The notes: generated from the letters alone by a model not told the origin. A stretch of 64,000 nt of DNA from Siphonodentalium dalli (GCA_032622095.1 CP136067.1:83292705-83356704), one strand, 5' to 3'. Shown: positions 13,601-25,521, numbered from the stretch's first letter. Numbers and translations: made by a program.

Positions 13601-14370
13601 ATTGCATTGTCATGGGTGAGTTGTACAGTTGGACCTTTGGAGGCTATCACTTTCCATAATAACTCAAGTATATCTTAATCGATTGGGAAATAATGTCAGA
13701 GAGTTCTTCATCATGTTGGCCTTTTATATGCACAATGGAGGAAACAGTGTTCATGACATTAGTCAATCACTTTTGATGCCAATGGCCCAGAATTTGATGT
13801 TATTAAGCAGTTTTTCATTAATCTCCTTGTTTGTCTTTCTAAAATGCCTACAGAAGAGCAGAGAATGTCCGTGATATATTTGAAAATATAAACTTTTCTA
13901 CCAAATTTTTTGGACATTTTGCAAGCCAGCTTGAGTATGTGAGGCATTTAAGACGAATCAAAACAATAAACACCACAGATAGTTCTCATTGTGACGCATT
14001 TAAGACGGATAAAAACAAACACCAAAGATAGTTCCATTTCACTGGAAAAAATGGTGCAAACCTGAAAATGATATTTTTGCCGATGAGAAAATTCCAATAA
14101 TTTTGGTAATGTAACAGTAACACTTAATCAAAATGCACCATAAATTGAGTATTCAATGTAATTTATTCATCATCCACGACTTTTGATCGATTGCATGGCA
14201 CTCTGGGACAATATTTACAAATTTCCATATTTTGGCCGCCATTTTGACAGCCATTTTGAGCCAAAGTGACCATTTTGGCTCCATTGAGTTGAAATATTCA
14301 TGAGCAATGGTATGCCTCAATTACTTTGAAGTTTGCACAGTTCTGCTCATTTCTTGTTAGTCCAGGAGAT
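10690..14370. mobile_element. Foldback-type repeat: inverted arms around a degenerate tandem core
   Basis: The left arm (10690-12100) and right arm (about 13900-14370) are reverse complements over several hundred bases. For example, the AAAATGGCTGCCAAAATGG block and the GAGGCATACCA..TGAATATTTCAA block of the left arm reappear inverted on the right. Between them (about 12100-13620) is a degenerate tandem array built on words such as GTATGGTCATGTGTG and GTATACAGGGAGTGA. The same arms and core occur elsewhere in the window (14655-15590, 18240-18875, 54310-56400), which shows a mobile family. No coding region is visible. The right arm is shorter than the left. Confidence 0.75.
12100..13620. repeat. 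Degenerate GT-rich minisatellite core of the foldback element
   Basis: Repeated, strongly diverged units combine TGGTCATG, GTGAGGTGTATATG and GTATACANGGAGTG at irregular spacing of roughly 50-65 bp. The inverse sequence forms a shorter core at 54310-54620. Small frames on both strands here are by-products of the repeat. Confidence 0.75.
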
Positions 14371-14654
14371 CGACCCCAAGAAATAACAAATGTTGCTCAT
14401 TTTGACGGACAAGTGCTATCCGGTCTAATTTTGTAGTAAAATATATGTAGATTACGAAAATCCATGATAGTAGTGGTGAATTTGTATCTTAATTGGCGAA
14501 AAACGTGTTTTTATTGACCTACCCGACGACCGAAAATGAAAGAATTTTCCGGCGACGTCATAGTACTACTAGATAGTCCGGGAGCTAATATGTGTACCCT
14601 TGCACCCCCTGGGACTTAACTTCTCCCCACTCATTTTGTTCCTTATTATGTCCT

Positions 14655-15590
14655 TCAACTTTTAAGCAATGTTAACAAGAAAAAAAAGTGGCCGTATAGA
14701 CTCCAGACAAAATGGCGTCCATCATGGCCGCCGTTTTTCAGACCAGACCCTAAGTCAGTTTTATGCAAATTATAGCGGTGAAAATCTTGTAAAATGTATA
14801 CAAATGTATATATTTTCGTGAAGCTAAGACATAATGTAACTTCTTTGGGGCAAAATTGAAACTCACCATTCAAGATGGCCACCAAAATGGCCGCCGGAAG
14901 TTGAAAATATGACTTTTTTTTACAAATATCTTCTAGATCGATTCATGCTGTTTGGAACTGGTTGAGTAATGCGACTTTATTTTTTATTTTGTATATTAAC
15001 TGATCATTGGGGCAATTAAATATGCACTTTTTGGGGTCCTAGCCCCTTCCGTTCCCTCAAAAATTCGAATTTACAGAACGCGGTATAAAATTTCACAAAA
15101 CAATCACAATTGGGATTATAGTCATATTTTAACAAGAAATGAACAGAACTTTGTAATGTAAGTGATGCATATGATTATACCTATGAATATTCCAACTCAC
15201 TGGAACCAAAATTCTTACTTTGGCTCAAAATGGCTGCCAAAATATGGAAAATGGTAAATATTGCCCCAGCGTGTCCTGCAATCGATTACAAGTTGTCGAT
15301 GATGTACAAAATTGGCTATTCTGCCTTCTATAAATTGAATACTAACATGTCTGATGTACCATGGTTAATTGTTACTATTGTCACCACTGACATCACCAAA
15401 AATATTGGACTTTTCTCTCAAAAACTTGACTTAAATATCGGCAAAAATTAACTTGTCATGTTTGGACCATTTTTTCAATTAAAATGTAACTATCTTTGGG
15501 TTGAAAGGTATTTATTGTTTTGGTCTATATTAAATGTGTCACACTGCGGGATTTATAGACCAAATTGTTCGCTCGAGAGAACTGTATACT
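14655..15590 (+). repeat. Partial copy of the foldback arm (left-arm orientation)
   Basis: It shares with 10.8-11.7 kb, in the same order, the CCCCTTCCGTTCCCTCAAAAA block, ACAGAACGCGGTATAAAATT, the TTAACAAGAAAT..CAGAAC stretch, AAAATGGCTGCCAAAAT and the TTATTGTTTTGGTCT stretch. The copy has no tandem core or opposite arm. Confidence 0.75.
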
Positions 15591-16560
15591 CTCCTTAATT
15601 AGACATGGATAAACTTTTTGTATGCAGCCTGTGTCAGGGAGGACGCATTTATATAGGGGTGTGTGTAATATAGTGTGTCATTTTGACATATTTCTCGATG
15701 GGTTAATATATAATGCTAATTATGGTCTGAAATGACTAATATCGAGATTTCTGGAGACCATTCAACGTTTGATACCATTTGATGTGCCGATGGGGTATAT
15801 TTTAGAAGTTCTGACAAGCTTCGGTACATGTCACGAAGCTTCGGTACATAGGGTGAAAACCCGCCACAGATTTGGTGTTAATGATGCAAGGTCACATTTT
15901 TCGCCAGATTTCGACAGAACTATATGCTCTCATTAAGTAGACATGGATAAACTTCTTGCATGTAGCACTGTGTCAGGGAGGAAGCCGTTACATAGGGTGG
16001 ATGTAATATAGTGTGTAATTTTGACATAATTACACCATGGGCTAATATATAATTCCATGATAGTTACGATCTGAAATGACTGATATCGATGTTTATGGTG
16101 ACCGTTCAACGTTTGATGCCATTTGACGGTACGTGTCACGAAGCTTCGGTAAATTGGATGACAAATCGCCACAGATTTGGGATTAACGATGCGAGGTCAC
16201 ATTTTTCGCCAGATTTTGACGGAACTGTATACTCTCATTAAGTAGACATCGATAAACTTCTTATATGTAGCCCTGTGGTAGGGAGGGAGCAGTTATATAG
16301 TAGGTGTAATATAGTGTGTCATTGTGACATATTCCTCGATGGGTTAATATATAATTCGATGCTAATTATGATCTGAAATTATTAATATCCGGGTTTCTGG
16401 TGACCATTCAACGTTTGTTACTGGTACCATATGATGTCCTATGGTGGTATACTCCTGGATCTCTGACACGTCACGAAGCATCGGTACATGGCACGAAGCT
16501 TCGGTGCATTGGATGAAAACCCGCCACATGTTTGGGTTTAAGAATGCATTGTCAATTTTT
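15560..16560. repeat. Tandem repeat, three units of about 300-330 bp
   Basis: Each unit contains TAGACATGGATAAACTTCTT or a close variant, then CTGTG..AGGGAGG, TGTAATATAGTGTGT, GGTTAATATATAAT, GACCATTCAACGTTTG, the CACGAAGCTTCGGTA palindrome and CGCCACAGATTTGG. Units begin near 15580, 15905 and 16205. Divergence is moderate. Confidence 0.75.
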
Positions 16561-18239
16561 GTTTTGCCACAGCGCTGGGAGATAAGTACCCAGGGCCACA
16601 TGTTTCATCTGATTTTGATAGTACTGTATACTGTTATTAATAAAGATACACCTTGATTAACTTCATGTTGAATGAACCAATCACAGTATAATTTTCTATT
16701 ATTGAACATTTAACTTGAATGTCACGAATAATCAGTACATTCATGTTTTTGTTTCGACGCCGACTATGCATAAATAAGATTTAAATATAGTAATATATGA
16801 ATAATAATTAATGTACCGAAGCTTCGTATCTATAGGTTACAAGCACCTAATTATTTTCCATAGGCGACAGTGTTAACTAAAAGTCCCGCCGGCTATGGGT
16901 TAAGCCTATTTGAACTTCAAGTTGTCAATTTTCCCTTAGAACGTCATCCGCTGCACAAGTGTGTTACAACAAACGCGCCATTTTCGGTATTTTTTTCGAA
17001 CGATAATCTTGCATTTCCACAACTACCCCATTTACTGCACAAAAATCAGCAGCATAAACATACCCAGGCCACTTCCGTAACTTCTGGACACCACCAGACT
17101 CTTCCTGGACATCTAAACATACACGATCGCCATATTTACGTAGGCTATGATTTTCTGTTCCCGATTAGGGATATTTCCCTCAATGATAATCAACCAATCA
17201 GCAGCCAGATTTTTTTGTTATGCTGACTCGAGTTTTAAGAAGCGTAACTCTATATAATTAGTTGCTTGTAACATATAATTGTAAAGAAAATCGAACTTTG
17301 ATCGTGTAAACCGCGGCAATTTTACAAAAAAAAGCTTTACTGTGATACATAGAAATATAGGAGTCATTGGACATCCTATTATCTCCCAGTGGTCCTTTGA
17401 CCCACATACCCCGTTTTAAAATTGACCATTTTTGGGGGGTAAGAAATAACACCAATACTCGATTCCTGATAACTCTGGATGCACAGTTTAGTAGAAAGAT
17501 ACTAATGTCTCATATCATGCTTGTTATATACATATATACTGCACAGTGTCGCATGCCCCATGTCCATCCACTCTCTAATCGGAATATTATGACCACAAAT
17601 GTGACCACACCCAAAATTCAGGGTTTTTCATCATAATTTAATTTGTAAAATCCGACTCGCGTGCATAACGCACAGGATAGAGAGGCATATGTATACGTTT
17701 TGAAAACTAGTTACGTATATCTACCATACGCCTTAAGGAATTTATCTAATTTTGAACAGTACAATGTTTAATTGGATTTGAATTAGACCCCCCCCCCCCC
17801 CCCCTCAACTTCGAAAACAAGTAGAAACCTTCTTAAATCCATTTTAAAACATTGTAGAAGCCAAGTTGTAAATTATTTAACAATATTAAAATAATTATGG
17901 TGAATTTAACCTTAAAATCATACTAAGATGAAATGGTTGCAATTTGGACAATTTTGCGTTAAAAAAAATTAAAAAATGGTAAATAAATTGAAAAAAAAAC
18001 ATTGAAATTCTTCAATGTTTTTAGCCCAATTAGTTATTTAACATTATTAACACAATTACTATTCAACTTAATCACCAAAATCATACTAAAATTAAATCTT
18101 TACACATTGAAAAAAAAAATGAAAATTTTGGGCTTAAAATGTAGAAAAATGCCCAAAAAATCGAAAAAAAACAAAGAAGGCTACAAATTTGTTCTTGCTA
18201 TCATGTTTTTTCTTCATTACCATACCTAAACATTAAAAA
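16561..18239. other. Non-coding stretch with a poly-C tract
   Basis: No gene is supported. A plus frame of 118 codons (16870-17226) lacks motifs. A C-tract of about 17 lies at 17789, followed by very AT-rich DNA to 18170. Confidence 0.4.
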
Positions 18240-18875
18240 TAACATGGTCGCAGCTTGTCCGTCAATATGAGCAACACTACCTCCCGATCTCCTGGACTAT
18301 GTGGAAATATGACTCCATATGTAGAATCCAAATGGTGATTTTTGGTGAAATTTCATACAGCGTTCTGTAAAATCGAATTATTGAGGGATCGGAAGGGGTT
18401 GGGATCTCATGAATGGTATATTTCATTGCTCCAATGGCCAGTTAACATGAACAATACAAAATAAAGTCATATTTCCGAAACAGTTCCATACAGAAGAAAC
18501 TGGTCTAGACAATATTAGTGAAAAAACGTCAAATTTTCCACTTCCGGCTGCCATTTTGACGGTCATCTTGAACGGGGAGTTCCAATTTCGCCCTAAAAAT
18601 GTGCCATTATATCTCACGGAGACATACTTAGTGTATATGCCTAATTTAAAATCACAGATTCCATGGTAAGATTAATTGTGACATTTAATAAATCATATAA
18701 TCACGAAACGCTCTTTAAATTCGGAAAACCCCTGAAAAGAGGGGTTAAAGTAAAATTTCAGCGTGGCTCCATATCTAATATCAATTGGTATGTGAATATG
18801 TATATATGTGCAAAATTTCATGCTTTAGTCACGAAGTGAACAATTCTTTTACTAATCTACTCCACTATTGTTCAA
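18240..18875 (-). repeat. Partial copy of the foldback arm (inverted orientation)
   Basis: The reverse complement matches 10.69-11.25 kb: TAGTGGAGTAGATTA, CATGAAATTTTGCACATAT, ATGGAGCCACGCTGAAATTT, GGAACTCCCCGTTCAAGATG and the TTGAGGGATCGGAAGGGG block. It marks the outer terminus of the family near 10690 and 18875. Confidence 0.75.
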
Positions 18876-20920
18876 AAAGTCACTTTGAACAGTATATATA
18901 GTGCCAAAAACAATGACTAGTTTACAATTAATACAGTTCAGTGGCATCATGTCTTTTAAATATCCATCTGATGAACTGTGCAACATATCCTCGCGCAAAC
19001 AGGTTCATAATCGACCTATAATATGAGCCACCAGCGCCCGTGGTTATTTAACCACTAGGCGCAGGTGAATGAGGTCATATAATGTTTTCTATATTCATCA
19101 GTAATTTTTCAAAGATCACGGGTATGCATTTTGGAGAAATTGTCACGTAACTTCTGGTTAGCAACTATTTGGAGATTGCCAAAGCGGGGATTCGGAAATG
19201 GACCATCGCGATGAAAATGAAATTATCTATACTTCACAACTCCCATGAGATTTTTGGCCTACTAGTTTCAATTAGACCAATTTCGTTGGTTAGCTTAATG
19301 AAAACCAGCGAGGACGTCATGACACGTTTTTTGGCGTCATTTGCATCATTTTGGATTTGAGGGCCAGAATCCAGACAAAATGACCAAGTTTGCACAATCT
19401 GCGACAAGTCCTGTTATGTCGTCTCCGCCGGGACCACTGCATGATGTTACTTTAATTATTATTAGGGTTATGTCGCCGATAAAAGGCAAATTTGAGGCAC
19501 AGCATGTGTGGTTGCCCCTCTACGTGTCACGTACGATTCATATTATTCACATAGGTTCATATTGGATTACTTGAGTCTGAAATAAGCCGATAGTGGGCTT
19601 ATATCCGTTATCCCGTTCTATTGCACGGGTCACAGTGAAACCACGTTTTAAAGTGCGTAGACATGGCAAGTCGTGAATTGATACATTCGCGTTATTGTCA
19701 GCCCATTTGTTATCACAATAATCGCTTGTACCAAATTTCAAAAAGAAATTCCATACCAACATATCCACGCATATATACACACATAATCGACATATAATGT
19801 GACATAGGTGCATATCATGATTATTTGTTTCTGAAATAAGCAGATACTAGGCTCTTACCCGTAGTTTCTTTTTATGGTGCGGGCCACAGTGATAAAAACC
19901 TGTTACAGAGCGTACACCTGAAAAGTCGTGAGTTGGCTTATTTGTGTCATTTTCCGCACGTAATCTGCTTAGAAATGTCTAATTGTGAGTCGATAATGCG
20001 ACTAAAATATTCTCATTGTCAGCACATTAACGACTCAAAGTGGAGGCGATTCTAAGCAGATAATGTACCTAAAAAGTTTATTTTAAGCAGAACATGCGCT
20101 GGTTTTCGGGAGAACAGGCTGTCCAGACAGGGTTTTTGGAAAATTATTTTTGAAAATTCATCATCATATTATCACATATTCGCTCTATGTATACATATGA
20201 ACTCTTTCATGTTAGATCTGGAACGAAAAAATCTCCATTACACCTGTAGTTGGTTTTGCAGTCTAAGTTAACTACAGACCCACACATTAATATCAGTGTG
20301 CATCTGAGTGTATGTTAACAGTCTGGTAGTTTAACAAAGGCTCGATACGGTTTTGACAATTCCCGTCCAAATTGACATCGGTACGTTTTATACACCTAAA
20401 AATAATTAACTCCTAACCGGGACCCCATTAAAATGATGTTTTGATGGTCAGGTATCGGCGATCAAAACGGAGAATAAGATTTTTGGTCGGAGAATGGGAT
20501 AAACGATTTGACATGCAAACACGTTCCAGACGGCCACATGTATTGGGTCATACTCTCACACATCCGCAATCTTTAGTTCCTATCATATACGTCTACATGC
20601 ACAGCCACTCACTTCAAACATTCGTCGTGCACAATCCAGTAAATGCATGTCATTAATTATAATATAGCAAAACAAAAGGCACACGCGACAAACTTAAACA
20701 TAAAAACATATGTGCGTCAACATATTGTAGCAAACCAGCTGCAAAGTCAACGATCGACCGCGCTGGCGACGAGGCGAAACAGACTGTATATATGGGACAG
20801 TTTTTTCATGCTGGTTCCTGTTTCGTCACTTGTATCAGACGAGGATAATTTGTCAAAGGTTAATGTGCTCATTGGCATAATCGAACTACATTTGTAAAAT
20901 TGGTATATATGTATATATAT
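18876..20920. other. Non-coding stretch with a diverged duplication
   Basis: Segments at about 19545-19690 and 19795-19960 are diverged direct copies (CACATAGGTTCATAT / GACATAGGTGCATAT, CTGAAATAAGC, GGGTCACAGTG / GGGCCACAGTG, AAGTCGTGA). Nothing else could be identified. Confidence 0.5.
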
Positions 20921-20921
20921 A

Positions 20922-21105
20922 CTAGAAGGTGACCCGACTCGTCCGGGCTTTGACCTTGAATTGTCCATTTTGAAGGTCAAGGTCAAGTGGGGTCACTGCC
21001 CGGACAAAAGTACCCGACAAACGGGCCCGTCGAAATCCATCCGGTTTTACCCGATTTGACCTTGAATTGATTATTTTGAAGGTCAAGGTCAGGTCGGGGT
21101 CACGA
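20922..21105 (-). mobile_element. Truncated Helitron-like 3' end
   Basis: Read on the minus strand this ends in GGTCACCTTCTAG after a GC-rich stretch, and next to a TA-rich run, exactly like the complete copies at 35965 and 36673. It contains TTGACCTTGAATTG and GAAGGTCAAGGTCA modules. It breaks off near 21105, where an unrelated tandem repeat begins. Confidence 0.75.
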
Positions 21106-21300
21106 TATCTGTTTGAGATGGATAGAGGGAGATAGAGTTGGAGAGAGCGAGCGTATTGGAGAGGGTGTGGGTGTTGTTGTATGTACGAGTTGACGCATAT
21201 ATATGTTTGAGATGGATAGAGGGAGATAGTGTTGGAGAGAGCGATAGCATGGGAGAGGGTGTGAATGTTGTTGTGTGTACGAGTTGACGCATATATCTGT
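21106..21300. repeat. Two-copy tandem repeat of about 95 bp
   Basis: Two units share GTTTGAGATGGATAGAGGGA, TTGGAGAGAGCGA and GTACGAGTTGACGCATAT. They are purine-rich on the plus strand, and the short minus frame over them is a by-product. Confidence 0.8.
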
Positions 21301-21418
21301 TTGGATATTATTGCTGCTAATATGACGTACGTGTGATTATATGGACGATTTTGGAATAATATTCATATTGTACATATTGTTGGTGTTGCGTTGTCCTAAT
21401 CTTCCGCACCTCATATAT

Positions 21419-21426
21419 GCCTGTAT
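21419..21426. repeat. Left 8-bp target site duplication of the hAT element
   Basis: GCCTGTAT sits immediately before CAGGGTTGGG and is identical to the octamer after the right terminus. Confidence 0.85.
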
Positions 21427-21605
21427 CAGGGTTGGGGTAATTGTAATTTGTAATTGTAATTGAATGTAATTAATTACATTTTCCCAAGTAATTGGATGTA
21501 ATTTGTAATTGAAGGTTTTTTCAATTACATGTAATTGAATGTAATTAATTACATTGAGAAAAGGGGTGTAATTTCAATTACATTTTCAATTACATTCCAA
21601 AAATA
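21427..21605. repeat. hAT left terminus and TAATTG-rich subterminal repeats
   Basis: After the terminal CAGGGTTGGG come many TGTAATTG, AATTACA and TAATTAATTACA words in both orientations up to about 21600. The right terminus (35640-35796) shows the same words. Such subterminal repeats are where hAT transposases commonly bind. Confidence 0.75.
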
Positions 21606-22119
21606 CAGACCAATATAACAAGTTAACACATCAGCATTTGTATCTGAAATGTGACATGACTATGATATGTTAATAGTATCAGGTAAAACACTTGGTTACT
21701 AACTTACTTGACTAGTGTTATACACATGGGGTCATTATCCTCATATTTTCCTTCTATGTTAGTAGTTTCATTTTAAACATATTTTATTGTAAATTCATTA
21801 CAACGGGATTGGGGTACAAGTTTTAACAACTTACAATGTCCCTGCTCCCAGATACAATATATATATATATTTAACAAGATGACAGAGAAAATATACATGA
21901 TAAGGTTGCAAATTTGGTCTACAAAAGAGAAGATAACTTGTGTAAAGAGTGTGTGATAATCCGGTTCTGTGTTTGTATAATACTAGCGTTCTGCCCGCCT
22001 CCTCTCTCTCTCTCCATGTAAATAGAAACTGAGAAATAGTGGCCTTTGTTTTGAAGGGTATTATGTGCTATATGTTTACATTTATTTGGTCCGTAGCTTT
22101 AATGTAGTCATACAATTAT
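21606..22119. other. Region downstream of the LINE ORF2 (probable 3' UTR and hAT interior)
   Basis: No gene. The ORF2 stop is preceded by an ATACTGATACTGATACTG-type triplet array encoding the Asp/Thr-rich tail. A short TA run lies at 21858 and a CT run near 22003. The LINE 3' boundary could not be fixed. Confidence 0.4.
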
Positions 22120-25100
22120 TTATTCAGTATCAGTATCAGTATTGTCCGGTTCAAAACGCTTTGTTGCAGCTATATATGCCTGAACAATGCGGAACATCTT
22201 TTCATTCCTTGATGGAGTTTCACTTGAGTTTCCCCAAAGTAATTGCTTGTAATTGTTAATTTTAAAGTTGAGGTCGTCCAGTTTACGGTATAGTTCTAAC
22301 CTTTGTACATTATATAGGGAGCAATTTAGGAAAAAGTGCATATCACTTTCATATTCGTATCCACATTTACAGTTTGGGGTATCTGCTATATAATTTTCGA
22401 ACATATCTAAGCGGAGATCACTGCAGGAGTTTCTTATCCTACAGTGGAAAATACTATATTTTCGGTTTCCTGATTCAAAATATTTAGGCGGCTTTCTGGT
22501 GGGCTCTATCATATTTAGGTTATCCTTAAAATCTAGAAGATTTTCAGCATCCGTTATATATGTGGGTAGTTTGTTCCATGAAGTTGCAACGAAGGGGAAG
22601 AATGATTGCTTAAAATGTTCAGTTCTACTATAATATGAATGGAATCTGCCCGGATTTCGCATGTTATAGCTGGAGACTTGTACCGAGCGTGGTGGGAGTA
22701 AGCAAGATAAATAATATGGAGTTTCGTTATTTATAATTTTGAACATAGTTTGTAATTGGTGCTTCTCTCTGCGAATGTTCAGAGAAGGCCAGCCAGCTTC
22801 GCATAGGACCGCATTATTGGGAACTGAGCGCGTGAGCCCTGTAACTATTCTAGCGGCATCAACGTGAATCCGGTCAAGTTTATTTAGTAAATATGTCGGC
22901 GCGTTTTCCCAAATTACGTCCGCATAATCTAGGAGAGGCAAGATATAGGCCTTGTATATCTTATCGAGTGTTCTTCGATCTAGGTTGTACTTGTATCTTC
23001 TGAGTATCGATAGTCGCGGGACAACTTTTTTGACTATAGATTCAATTTGGATATTCCAATTTAAATTGCTTTGTATTTCGAGACCAAGGTGTTTATGCGA
23101 CTCAATTATGTCAATTCTTTTATTTTGGAAGGTTAAATCTAGAGGGACCTCTCGAGGGGTCAGGGAGAACAATATTGCCTTAGTTTTGGTTGGATTAAAG
23201 TTTACAAGCCATTTGTTGGCCCAATCTGATATTTTATTAAGGTCTTGGTTTACACTTCTTTCTAGCAGCTTTATGTCATAGTGTTTGGACGTGAGACATG
23301 TGTCATCTGCGTACATTCTTGTTTCGGAATTTAAATTATCTGGGAGATCATTTATATATACCAGGAAAAGGAAAGGTCCGAGTATCGATCCTTGGGGCAC
23401 TCCGGCTGGAATGGGTTGGAAGTTGGAATATGAATTGTTTATTAAGACTCGTTGTTTTCGATTACTGAGGTAATCTTCCAGCCATTTCAATAACGGACCG
23501 GATATGCCATATTGTTCTAGCTTATATATCAGTCCCCTATGCCAGACTCTTTCAAATGCCTTTGATATATCGCAAAAAACTGAACATGTGTATAAGTCAT
23601 TATCGAGAGTCTGACAGAGGTTATGATATAGATCTGTTAATTGGAAGGTCGTGCTATGTCCGGGAATAAAACCAGATTGATGTTGGTACATTAGTTTGTT
23701 ATCTTGGAAAAATGACATAAGATGTTGGGTAATTATTTTTTCAAACACTTTGCCGAGGCTCGGAAGGAGGGAAATAGGACGGTAATTTATACAATCGGCA
23801 GGATCATCTTTTTTAAATATGGGGATAACATTTGCTTTTTTCCAGTCTGATGGGAATTGGCCGAGCTCCACTGACTTTTTAAAAATAATTTCTAATGGAA
23901 CAACAATCGATTCAGCAGTAGCGTGAATCATTTTTGGGCTTATGCCATCAAATCCATGGGCTTTGTTAACTTTAAGTGATTTAATTGCAGTAATGATCTT
24001 ATCTCGGGTGAAAATAATATTGGATAGCGATTTGGAGCATCTACGGAGAAGGGTTGGAATTTCGTGACCACGATCATCGATATTTGAATTTAAAATGAAG
24101 GCCTCGTTTAAACACTTCGCTTTCTCGCGATCATCTGTCACATAGGTTTTTCCATCAATAGTGACATCTCCGTGTTGACTATATAATGGTGGGATGCATG
24201 TGGATTTCTTTTTGTTCAGCAAATAATTTATTGTTTGCCAAAAGTCGCGAGGGGATGGGGATTCATTTACTCGTTCTTCAAGTTTAGAATGAAATTGTGC
24301 TTTCGCGTATTTCTTCATGTTGTTTACTTTATTTCTGATATCTTTATAATTTCTCCATGAGACATCTGAATTTCGTTTTATGGCTATTTTTCTCAATCTA
24401 TCTCTGCGTCTGATCTCCCTTCTTATATCTGAGTTGAACCAAAACTTGTCATTTGTTCGTATCGTGACTGTTGATTTGGGGACTGTCTCTTCCATTACTG
24501 AGATGAATAAATTACAGAATCGGGAGACAGCATGGTCTAAATCTTCAACTGTATTTAATTCTTCTTGCCAGTTAATAGCATCTAACATACTGTTAGCCCT
24601 GGTATAATCTCCGTGTTTATATTTCCATATAGTTCTCTTAAATGATGTAGTTTCATATTTTTTGAATTTTAATATCGCATAAACACCATAATGATCTGAG
24701 AAACCAAGATTTAGAGTGTCGGCGTCGTACACTTGTAAGTTATTGCTCACGATTATGGGGTCCAGAAGTGTTTGGGATGTGAGCGTGACTCTTGTTGGTT
24801 TTTTAATTACATCCTTGAATGTATAATGACCAACTATTTCACTGAGTTTCGAATGCGGATTTAACAGATTGGAGTTAAAATCACCGAGTAGAATTAAATT
24901 TTCAGTTATTTTCAAGGCATTATCTATTGATTCTTCAAAGAGGTCCCAATAGTTTATGTTACAGAATTGCTCCGATCTGTAGGTTAATGCGAGGAGGACT
25001 CGATTCGATTTATTCGCGATCTCAAACCAAAAGATAGAGGCGTCAAACTCGAGTTCGGTTCTCCGTTTGTAAACCAGATGCTTAGCGAAATATACACAAA

Positions 25101-25521
25101 TTCCACCGCCATACGAGTTTCGGTCAGATCTAAACGGACGATGGAAGTTTTCAATTAACAATTTGTCCGTATGGTAGGTTGGGTCGAGGTGTGTTTCAGT
25201 GAAGCAAAGAATGTCATATTCGTTTATAGCTTCAACTATTTTATGTAGCTTATTTCTAATACTGCGGATATTATATTGAAAAACAGTTATGTTCCCTGTT
25301 ATGTCAGTTTGTGAATTTGGTCCCGGATTGCTATGAACGGATCCAGAACTTAGAAGCAGCATTGTTATTACGACAAGGACAAGTGGCAGTCTTAGGTTAC
25401 ATCCCTTGGGGATTTTATAATATTTACTTTTTCTATGTAAATCCATTTTCGGCCTGTTTTTATACTTTATGTTATTAAAGCTGCCAATCGCGGCACGGTG
25501 CTGCATCGCTGAGATCCCCAT
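22120..25521 (-). CDS. LINE ORF2: endonuclease-reverse transcriptase, apparently intact
   Basis: An uninterrupted frame of 1133 codons from the ATG at 25521; an upstream in-frame TTG adds one codon and is less likely to be the start. It would nick target DNA and copy its own RNA (target-primed reverse transcription). N-terminal to C-terminal: a hydrophobic stretch (about residues 43-58) followed by a 2A-like NPGP (65-68); an APE-type endonuclease with FQYNIRSIRNKL, CFTETHLD, YGGGICVYFAK, LLGDFNSNLL and closing SDHYGVY; reverse transcriptase with INYRPISLLPSLGKVFEKII, QSGFIPGHSTT, FCDISKAFERVWH, GVPQGSILGPFLF and YADDT (737-741); a thumb with LLDYADVIWENAP and AARIVTG; and a C-terminal CxCG..H..C segment near residues 1075-1095. 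All catalytic motifs look intact. This is APE-type (Jockey/CR1/Rex-like group); clade uncertain. It lies inside the hAT insertion, antisense to the hAT transposase relics. Confidence 0.93.
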   Translation of the reverse strand: MGISAMQHRAAIGSFNNIKYKNRPKMDLHRKSKYYKIPKGCNLRLPLVLVVITMLLLSSGSVHSNPGPNSQTDITGNITVFQYNIRSIRNKLHKIVEAINEYDILCFTETHLDPTYHTDKLLIENFHRPFRSDRNSYGGGICVYFAKHLVYKRRTELEFDASIFWFEIANKSNRVLLALTYRSEQFCNINYWDLFEESIDNALKITENLILLGDFNSNLLNPHSKLSEIVGHYTFKDVIKKPTRVTLTSQTLLDPIIVSNNLQVYDADTLNLGFSDHYGVYAILKFKKYETTSFKRTIWKYKHGDYTRANSMLDAINWQEELNTVEDLDHAVSRFCNLFISVMEETVPKSTVTIRTNDKFWFNSDIRREIRRRDRLRKIAIKRNSDVSWRNYKDIRNKVNNMKKYAKAQFHSKLEERVNESPSPRDFWQTINYLLNKKKSTCIPPLYSQHGDVTIDGKTYVTDDREKAKCLNEAFILNSNIDDRGHEIPTLLRRCSKSLSNIIFTRDKIITAIKSLKVNKAHGFDGISPKMIHATAESIVVPLEIIFKKSVELGQFPSDWKKANVIPIFKKDDPADCINYRPISLLPSLGKVFEKIITQHLMSFFQDNKLMYQHQSGFIPGHSTTFQLTDLYHNLCQTLDNDLYTCSVFCDISKAFERVWHRGLIYKLEQYGISGPLLKWLEDYLSNRKQRVLINNSYSNFQPIPAGVPQGSILGPFLFLVYINDLPDNLNSETRMYADDTCLTSKHYDIKLLERSVNQDLNKISDWANKWLVNFNPTKTKAILFSLTPREVPLDLTFQNKRIDIIESHKHLGLEIQSNLNWNIQIESIVKKVVPRLSILRRYKYNLDRRTLDKIYKAYILPLLDYADVIWENAPTYLLNKLDRIHVDAARIVTGLTRSVPNNAVLCEAGWPSLNIRREKHQLQTMFKIINNETPYYLSCLLPPRSVQVSSYNMRNPGRFHSYYSRTEHFKQSFFPFVATSWNKLPTYITDAENLLDFKDNLNMIEPTRKPPKYFESGNRKYSIFHCRIRNSCSDLRLDMFENYIADTPNCKCGYEYESDMHFFLNCSLYNVQRLELYRKLDDLNFKINNYKQLLWGNSSETPSRNEKMFRIVQAYIAATKRFEPDNTDTDTE

